Below, one piece after another: positions 58,635 through 64,000 of a stretch of DNA of 64,000 nucleotides (positions are counted from its first letter, which is position 1; every line of letters starts with the position of its first letter). The DNA comes from Craspedostauros australis. Its lineage: Eukaryota > Bacillariophyta > Bacillariophyceae > Mastogloiales > Achnanthaceae. Where the stretch lies: the NCBI GenBank assembly GCA_026770025.1, contig JAMXDE010000033.1:1-64000 (forward strand). Direction: 5' to 3'. Position numbers and translations under genes: made by a program. The notes beneath the pieces were generated by a model that did no database searches, had not been told where the DNA came from, and saw only the letters and a program-made list of their open reading frames with translations.

Positions 58635-59735
58635 CTACAACTCTCCTTCGGCGGCGCTGGAAGCATCCTCCTCTGGCTTCTCATCATCCTCGTCGTCGTC
58701 GTCGTCATCATCATCATCATCATCGTCGTCGTCGTCATCACTGGCCTCTTTCATTTCCATGTTGGCGAATCCGCTCAGCGAATCCGGGACGTTAGTCTTG
58801 ATGGTGCTCTCGATCTTGCATTCCTGCATGTAGCTCAGCTCCGGAAAATCATTGGGCAGGTACGTGTCGTATCCATCGTCCTCGTAGATCTTCTCAGGCA
58901 CCGGACCTTCGCCGTATGGTGGAATATCTCCGTACTTCCAGTACCACTCCGCCACGACGTCGTCCAGATCCTTCTCATCGACGTACCCGAATGGTCGGTA
59001 ATTCATCTCGTCGAACAATTCCATCTGCTCCTTGGTGGTATCCGGCATGACGATGAAGACCTCCGTGGAACGCGTGTCCGGTGCCTTGTCGCCAAACGCC
59101 ATGATCCCCCTCTGGAACGGCACGCGCGTCGCGATCTCCTCGTCGACGATGGTCATGGTGCGGTACTTGTTGCGCATCTCGGCGTTGGGCGAGATACCGA
59201 AGCGGGCCCAGTAGTATCGATCGACGTAGTGCAGGGCGTTGTTGTCGTAGTATCCTATGTCGACGAGCTCCAGGAACCGCGCCGCACCGAACGGTGCCCA
59301 TGTCGGTTCGACCGTGATGTGGATGTCACCCTCGGACGATCCGCACGTGACGAGGACCTTCTCGGGATGGATGAGGTGGATGATGGGGCTGCCGGCCTCG
59401 ACGGTCACGGTGATCTTCTTCATGACCCAGCCGTCCTCGGCGTTGGCGAATTCGTCCTGATCATCGATCTCGTCCTGCGTGAGGGGCAGGTAGTAGACGA
59501 ATTTGTGGCCGACGACGGAGTTGAACGAGGCCAGTTCGTACGGTTGCACGGTCTGGACCTCGTGTTCGCGCGGCTTGTCCTTGGAGCTGCGCGCGTCTTC
59601 GACCCAGTGCATCTTCACCGGCTTGGGGTAGAAGTTGGCGAAGGTGATGTGGGCAGTCTTCTCCTCCTCCTCCGCGGCGACAGAGAAGGTCAGCGCGTTG
59701 ATCACGGCGAGCGCGAGAACGAGATATCGCATCAT
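58635..59735 (-). CDS. Secreted/ER cyclophilin-fold protein with poly-Asp tail (366 aa)
   Basis: Cyclophilins are prolyl isomerases; this one probably works in the ER lumen. The start at 59735 gives a signal peptide (MMRYLVLALAVINALTFSVAA); the frame runs 65 codons further upstream through a (CT)n leader, which I read as 5' UTR. Residues ~28-85 (KMHWVEDARS...NSVVGHKFVYYLP) resemble a VHL-type beta domain. Residues ~135-310 are a cyclophilin domain: GDIHITVEPTWAPFGAARF, ARFGIS, IVDEE, RGIMAFGDKAPDTRSTEVFIVM, RPFGYVDEKD, YGDIPPYGEGP. At the catalytic FFR/FHR site it reads L168-H169-Y170, so the key Arg is replaced and isomerase activity is doubtful. A run of ~16 Asp (~333-348) and an acidic end suggest low-affinity Ca2+ binding. 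The last residues EGEL are a weak HDEL-like signal at best. Confidence 0.85.
   Translation of the reverse strand: MMRYLVLALAVINALTFSVAAEEEEKTAHITFANFYPKPVKMHWVEDARSSKDKPREHEVQTVQPYELASFNSVVGHKFVYYLPLTQDEIDDQDEFANAEDGWVMKKITVTVEAGSPIIHLIHPEKVLVTCGSSEGDIHITVEPTWAPFGAARFLELVDIGYYDNNALHYVDRYYWARFGISPNAEMRNKYRTMTIVDEEIATRVPFQRGIMAFGDKAPDTRSTEVFIVMPDTTKEQMELFDEMNYRPFGYVDEKDLDDVVAEWYWKYGDIPPYGEGPVPEKIYEDDGYDTYLPNDFPELSYMQECKIESTIKTNVPDSLSGFANMEMKEASDDDDDDDDDDDDDDDDEDDEKPEEDASSAAEGEL
58685..58740. repeat. In-frame GTC/ATC microsatellite (poly-Asp codons)
   Basis: A run of GTC and ATC triplets on the plus strand, read as GAC/GAT (Asp) by the cyclophilin-like gene. Mixed codons indicate some age or selection for the peptide. 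Its length is likely to vary between alleles. Confidence 0.9.
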
Positions 59736-61590
59736 GGTGGTGCCTCGATTCCGTCTTCCAGAGTAGAGAGAGAGAGAGAGTAGAGAGTATTCCTGGAGTA
59801 TTGCTGCTTCTATTGATGCTGCCGATGTGTGCAATGACAAGGACAACAATGATGATGTCGGATGATGTCGACAAGGGACGAGTGATGAGTAATGAGTGAT
59901 GAGGGATGAGGAGAGTTGTGACAATGACACGCCTGTGAGTTGTGGTGGTGCGTTCGCTGCTGTCTTGTGAATGGCAACGGAAATGATCGGGTTGGTTTGA
60001 TGAGTGGGGTCGCGATGGTGCTCGGTCTACTATTCGGATGGCGCACCCTGATGCGGGCTCTGATGTGATGTTGGGTGCGGTCCAATGTGGCGTGACCGTT
60101 GAGAAGCCAGATTAATTGGAAAGAGTTCGTCATTGCTCTCACTCAACGGACACGCGGCATTTTTTGCGCTGGGGTCGTCTGTGTTCTGATTCGTTGTGGT
60201 CCATGTAGTCGGTAACGCATGACCTCATCGATCACAAGATCAAACGCGGCGAAACCCAAACGTCACGATGACGGTATGACCGTTAGGTTCAAACAACAAT
60301 CGTTGTCGCGAAATGGCCCGCAAGCCTGGACATCATGTGTGTGTTGAGGGAAACACCGATCAAATCGTCCACATCTTTCATCACTGCCAAAAAAAGGAAA
60401 ATGCAGCTCTGGGCGTTCCACAGTTGGAGCGTTTCTGGAGATGTTCATGTGCATGTCCATTGAGATTCGAAATGGAGCTGTCGCAATCATTGTTCATGTT
60501 GCTCCCACGTATGGCGCAGTTCACAGACGGTTCCCTTGCATCGCAGATACTCCTCCAGTCAAAATTCTGTCTTGGGCATGCTGCGAGGCTGTCCAGAGCA
60601 GAGCAAGCACGATTGCTCCTCCTTGTGGAATTGCTCCGAAGCAGATACTGTTTTGGGGAGTGTTCTGCATCACCCTTCTGCCCCATTTCCAGAATGTGCT
60701 GTCGGGTCCCAGTCCGCAAATACAATCTTGAACGACTTGCCATGATCAACATCCGTAATTCGTCGTGACTGCACCGTTCATCACAGACGTTGATGGATTT
60801 CGAAACGCGACCATCCATGCAAAGTGACACGAGTGACGGATGGGACTACTACTATTGCTGATGAGTGCTCGTGACAACATTCGCCACACAGCGATCACAG
60901 TTGCGGTGCGCCACCTCTTCACCAAGTTCCCTTCCTATTAACGCCTCCAACGACCAGCACACTGCCGAATTGCTCCTGAATTTGGTCCACGATTTACTGC
61001 CGTTTTTGGCTTTGTGGAACAGCATGTGGGGTGGCCGAATTTCTTGGTCGTGGCCAAAATTTGGAGATTGCCTGCAATTTTTGGGATGGGCCATAACGGT
61101 CGTGTAAGCAAGCGCGCTTAAAGAAGGTGTTCGCGATTTGAAATATCTGACATGGTACTTAGACCCAGTGTCTTGTGACTGCGACTCACAACATGCTCCC
61201 AACGTCGTTCGTTTTCGCGACTTGCTGGCACAATTGTTCATCTCCCACCAACGCAACGACGATGGGAGATGCAGACAGAGAGGATGCCAAGGTGGGACCA
61301 CCCACAAGAGAGGACATACTCGCAGAGTGCCCGCCACGCATGGAGCTCGATAACAAGACTTCTCCATAGTGACGGTCATCGAGAGTGGAGTAGCAACCGC
61401 AGCCGCGACAAGAACAACATCATCATTGAAACCCAATCTCCATCCAAAACAAGACCGAGCCGTTGCCCCCTTTTACATGTGGCGCCACCTGTCATAAACA
61501 GCAGATCATCGCAGAGCCGATCACCGCAGAACCGATCATCACCGATAGCAGAGCATAGCACCTCGCGATTGCAGGATTGGAACGGAGGGC
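59736..61590. other. Intergenic, no supported gene
   Basis: Contains a (CT)n tract in the sense of the cyclophilin-like gene at ~59761-59785, probably in its 5' UTR. Frames at 60313-60768 (plus), 60381-60830 (minus) and 60852-61436 (minus, 194 codons) overlap each other and show no domain. I do not call them. A repeated TGATGAGT/AATGAGTGATG stretch lies at ~59880-59905. Confidence 0.5.
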
Positions 61591-61600
61591 TCATAAAAGC
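61591..61600 (+). promoter_or_regulatory. Putative TATA-like element of the Lys/Gly-rich gene
   Basis: TCATAAAAGC, 104 bp upstream of the ATG at 61695. It resembles CCCATAAAAAGC at 97 bp before surface genes A and B. Confidence 0.4.
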
Positions 61601-61694
61601 AACAACCAGGACAGTGAGCAGGACAGTGAGCAAGGCAGTAACATAGACAGCAGGACAGCAACCAACCAAGAAACGAAGCAGACGCAACGCAATC

Positions 61695-62604
61695 ATGATG
61701 TTCAAGCACTCCATCATGTTCCTCATGGCACTGCTCGTGCTCATGGCTGTGTCTTCAACAGGTGCGTGCAAAGTGCGAGATTGGATGATCATTGACGATG
61801 CAGCATTGGATGGTGTCACCATCATCAATCGATGGCCGAGACAGAGCGCATGAGACGCCACTGCAGCTCCCGCTGTGGCTGTGGATGGGATCCCATTCGA
61901 TTTCGCACGACCATGGCGGCTTCAAGAGGTTGGTTCCATCTACACATGTCCATGCTGATCCTCATTGGCTCACTCTCATCGTTCTATACGCACTCTCATC
62001 GTTCTATCCATCCATCTACACGCGCATGCATACACGCGCATACACACATACACACGCAATAACAACAGACGCCGTCCGCACACGAGAACGTCAGCTGAAC
62101 GAAGAAAAGAAGGAGATGACAGAGGAGAAGAAAGAGAAGCTGACGAAGGAACCCAAGGCCGTCAAGGCCGTCAAGGCAGAAGGCAAGGGCATCAAGGGAA
62201 CGGGGGTCGTCGTGGATCCACCGTCCAAGGGAACCAAGTCACCCAGCCACACCAAGTCGCCCGGCCACACGAAGGCACCCAGCCACACGAAGGCGCCCAG
62301 CGACACGAAGGCACCCAAGGCCACCAAGGCACCAGATTGCAACGGCAAGGGCAAAGGTAAAGGCAAAGGCAAAGGCAAGGGACTCGGCAAGGGATCCAAG
62401 GCATTCAAGGGAGACGATGACTGCATAGCCAAGGGCGGAGACGGCGCTGTCGATGTCGATGAAGATGAACCGATCGTCGACGAAGATCCCGATGAGGATG
62501 AACCACCGGACGATCACACCGAGGATGTCGAAGATTCCAAGGCGACATCACCCAAGAAGGCCAACGGCCGCCGTCGTCATACCCGAAGAACCAACTGGCA
62601 GTAA
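61695..62604 (+). CDS. Secreted Lys/Gly-rich low-complexity protein, two exons (200 aa)
   Basis: Exon 1 (61695-61761) encodes a signal peptide (MMFKHSIMFLMALLVLMAVS). It ends at a GT donor (GGTGCGTGC). Exon 2 (62069-62604) starts after AACAACAG, and the phase-1 join (G|AC = Asp) keeps the frame; the intron is 307 bp and full of microsatellite-like CACA. The mature protein begins DAVRTRERQLNEEKK and is highly charged. Next come THTK(S/A)P-type repeats (SPSHTKSPGHTKAPSHTK), a (GK)n run, an acidic stretch (DVDEDEPIVDEDPDEDEPPDD) and a basic end. Lys-rich repeats after a signal peptide, an RxL site (RQL, residues 30-32) and an acidic part recall silaffin-like silica-associated proteins of diatoms. 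That is composition, not homology. Exon 2 alone could be misread as a longer unspliced ORF. Confidence 0.68.
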
Positions 62605-63397
62605 ACCTGCGCTGTCGTGGAATACAGCACAACACATTGCATTGATGCGCAGGCAATCCAAACTGGTCGCATGAATCTCGATGCCTACCTGCTACGATCC
62701 CACCTGTCTCGGTGATTCCCTTGTAGAGTACATATCATAGTTCCTCGTCCGTACGTGTGTTCATGTCTTCAGCAGGAAGAAGGAGAGCGCGATACCACAG
62801 TCATACACATACCATACACATAGTAACAACAGCAATAGCAAACACAATGACACAGATGACAACAGCGCAGCTCCGACGCGATGTGATCTCGGGGGATGAA
62901 ATGGACGACACCAAAGACGCAAATGATCTCGTCGATGTGTCCGGTCCAAACCAAAGCCAGACTGTCGCATGTGAAGCGCAATGACATCACAAGAGATCAA
63001 CAGCGTCGCAAGCATCTCTTCATGGAACAGAGCTCGGCGTCCTGTTGACGCATGTCTCCATCCATTACACTCATCCATTCTCTTCATGCAGGTTGCAGCG
63101 AACTGACATTCAACCATGAATTCCTCTCTAGCTTTACTATTCGTAGCACGTTATTCTAAGTCGTGCATAATCGCATGTGGAAGATTCGATCAATCGGCGG
63201 TTCGGATCCGAACGATCTTGTCGCAGAACAAGAACCCGCACATCAGTTCCGAATCCACCAAACAGGGCAATGCGGGTTGCGACACCGACCTCTGCCAGCC
63301 ACCACAGCCCATCCATTCATCCATCCATCCATCCATCCATGCGCATGGTGACCAAGAAGGAGGCAACAAGTCGAAGTCAACAATCAAGACATGCACC
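62605..63397. other. Intergenic, no supported gene
   Basis: Between two plus-strand genes. Short overlapping frames only. Contains a (CATC)n microsatellite at ~63310-63340 that probably lies in the leader of the next gene. Confidence 0.5.
63310..63340. repeat. (CATC)n microsatellite
   Basis: About seven CATC units (CCATCCATTCATCCATCCAT and on), ~60 bp upstream of the chosen ATG at 63398. Confidence 0.9.
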
Positions 63398-64000
63398 ATG
63401 CCAGCCAAGCAGCGATCATCTTCATCCGCTGACTTCCTGGAAGTCGGCATGTCGACAGCTGTACCGCACGGAAATGAGACTGACGGCACTTCCAGTCTGT
63501 TGAAACGAGCTTGTGATGACGTCAATCGCGACGATCATGGCAAGGATCATGCTTCCATCGCAACTGCTGCGATCACAATCATCCTTTCGTTGCCCGCATT
63601 GATTGGTATGTGATGCTGGCCATCTCTTGTCATCCCGCTGCTGGGCGGCACGGTGACGAGAGCAGCTCGGCATTTGTCTCACACGTTGAATCTGGTCGTC
63701 ACTGCCATGCTCATGACTTTCATGTCATGCTACATGGCCCACGAGGCACGTACCAAACGTCGATACCGGCACGCTTCGTCTGCATCGTGCTGGATAATCC
63801 ACGGCCCGACGATCCTGATGATCCTTGCATCAGGTTTGATCCTGATGGACCCCTTGCGACACTACCTGCAAGATCAAGGCTACCTGCGGGCATCCATGTA
63901 CATTCCCAACTGCCCCACGCGCAGCTACCAAACCCCGCCGCGATCCTGCACTCAATCTTCCGAATGCGGGGCACACCATTGTGGCGGTGAGTTCTACGCG
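63398..64000 (+). CDS. Multi-exon membrane protein, partial at the window edge
   Basis: I read exon 1 as 63398-63605 (MPAKQRSSSSADFLEVG..., hydrophobic ATAAITIILSLPALI at its end), then a 60-bp intron from GTATGT (63606) to AGCAG (63665), then exon 2 from 63666 (RHLSHTLNLVVTAMLMTF...) to a GTGAGT donor at 63987. Exons 1 and 2 are in one frame, and the only stop between them (TGA 63611-63613) falls inside the intron. Three hydrophobic segments are visible, the last being IIHGPTILMILASGLILMD followed by PLRHYLQDQG and then Cys-rich sequence (CTQSSECGAHHC). The HGP...LASGLILMDPLRHYLQD pattern looks like an uncharacterised diatom membrane-protein family, from memory only. Start chosen as the first in-frame ATG near the exon; further exons lie beyond the window. 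Confidence 0.65.

Noticed and set aside
59736-59930. 65-residue N-terminal extension of the cyclophilin-like protein
   Set aside because: It reads through a (CT)n tract and would bury the signal peptide; the ATG at 59735 is the better start.
60313-61436. Overlapping ORFs of 149-194 codons in the 60-61 kb intergenic region
   Set aside because: Both strands are open to a similar extent, with no domain, signal peptide or consistent frame.
61792-62068. Unspliced 270-aa start of the Lys/Gly-rich protein
   Set aside because: The extra N-terminus is microsatellite-like and lacks a signal peptide; the spliced model joins a clean signal peptide in frame.
62091-62517. Minus-strand ORFs opposite the Lys/Gly-rich exon
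   Set aside because: They are low-complexity mirror images of the repeat codons.

Overview
This is a eukaryotic window with no operons, long intergenic stretches and a few small GT-AG introns. It is most likely from a diatom or a close stramenopile. The evidence is: two secreted Cys-rich proteins with a Pro/Ser/Gly stalk and a C-terminal hydrophobic (GPI-type) tail, a stalk style common in diatoms; a heavy load of single-ORF Ty1/copia elements; a Crypton-type tyrosine recombinase; and an ER membrane complex subunit (EMC3). The assignment rests on sequence style and family knowledge only.

Left part (1-25.8 kb) is repeat-rich. A ~181-bp satellite (1-138 and 8541-11815, about 18 monomers on the right side, with a partial ~725-bp higher-order period) is split by a complete-looking non-LTR retrotransposon (139-8540). 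That LINE has two long ORFs overlapping by ATGA and a 19-bp target-site duplication in the satellite itself. Further right are decayed LINE ORF2 fragments on the minus strand, a module repeated three times (17.0-18.3 kb), and an intact 843-aa Crypton recombinase ORF (18.5-21.1 kb). About 4.7 kb without a recognisable gene follows.

Middle part (25.8-56.4 kb) is a duplicated locus hit by two LTR elements. Two paralogous surface-protein genes (A, 31953-35171; B, 53100-56378) lie in the same orientation. A duplicated non-coding block (D) follows A and precedes B, and an orphan 8-TM protein gene (49184-50404, minus) sits between. A Ty1/copia element (25782-31679) is inserted about 270 bp upstream of gene A. 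A second, very large Ty1/copia element (36329-48154, one 3542-codon ORF) is inserted in D downstream of gene A. Both look whole and have LTR pairs that read as identical, so both are young. The paralogous flanks near gene B preserve the unoccupied sites.

Right part (57.2-64 kb) is host sequence: EMC3 and a secreted, poly-Asp-tailed, cyclophilin-fold protein in tandem on the minus strand; then on the plus strand a two-exon secreted Lys/Gly-rich protein and a multi-exon membrane protein that runs off the window. The ER/secretory theme (EMC3, ER cyclophilin-like protein, three secreted products) is striking but may be chance. A CATAAAA-type motif about 90-105 bp upstream of the start codon is shared by the three secreted-protein genes.
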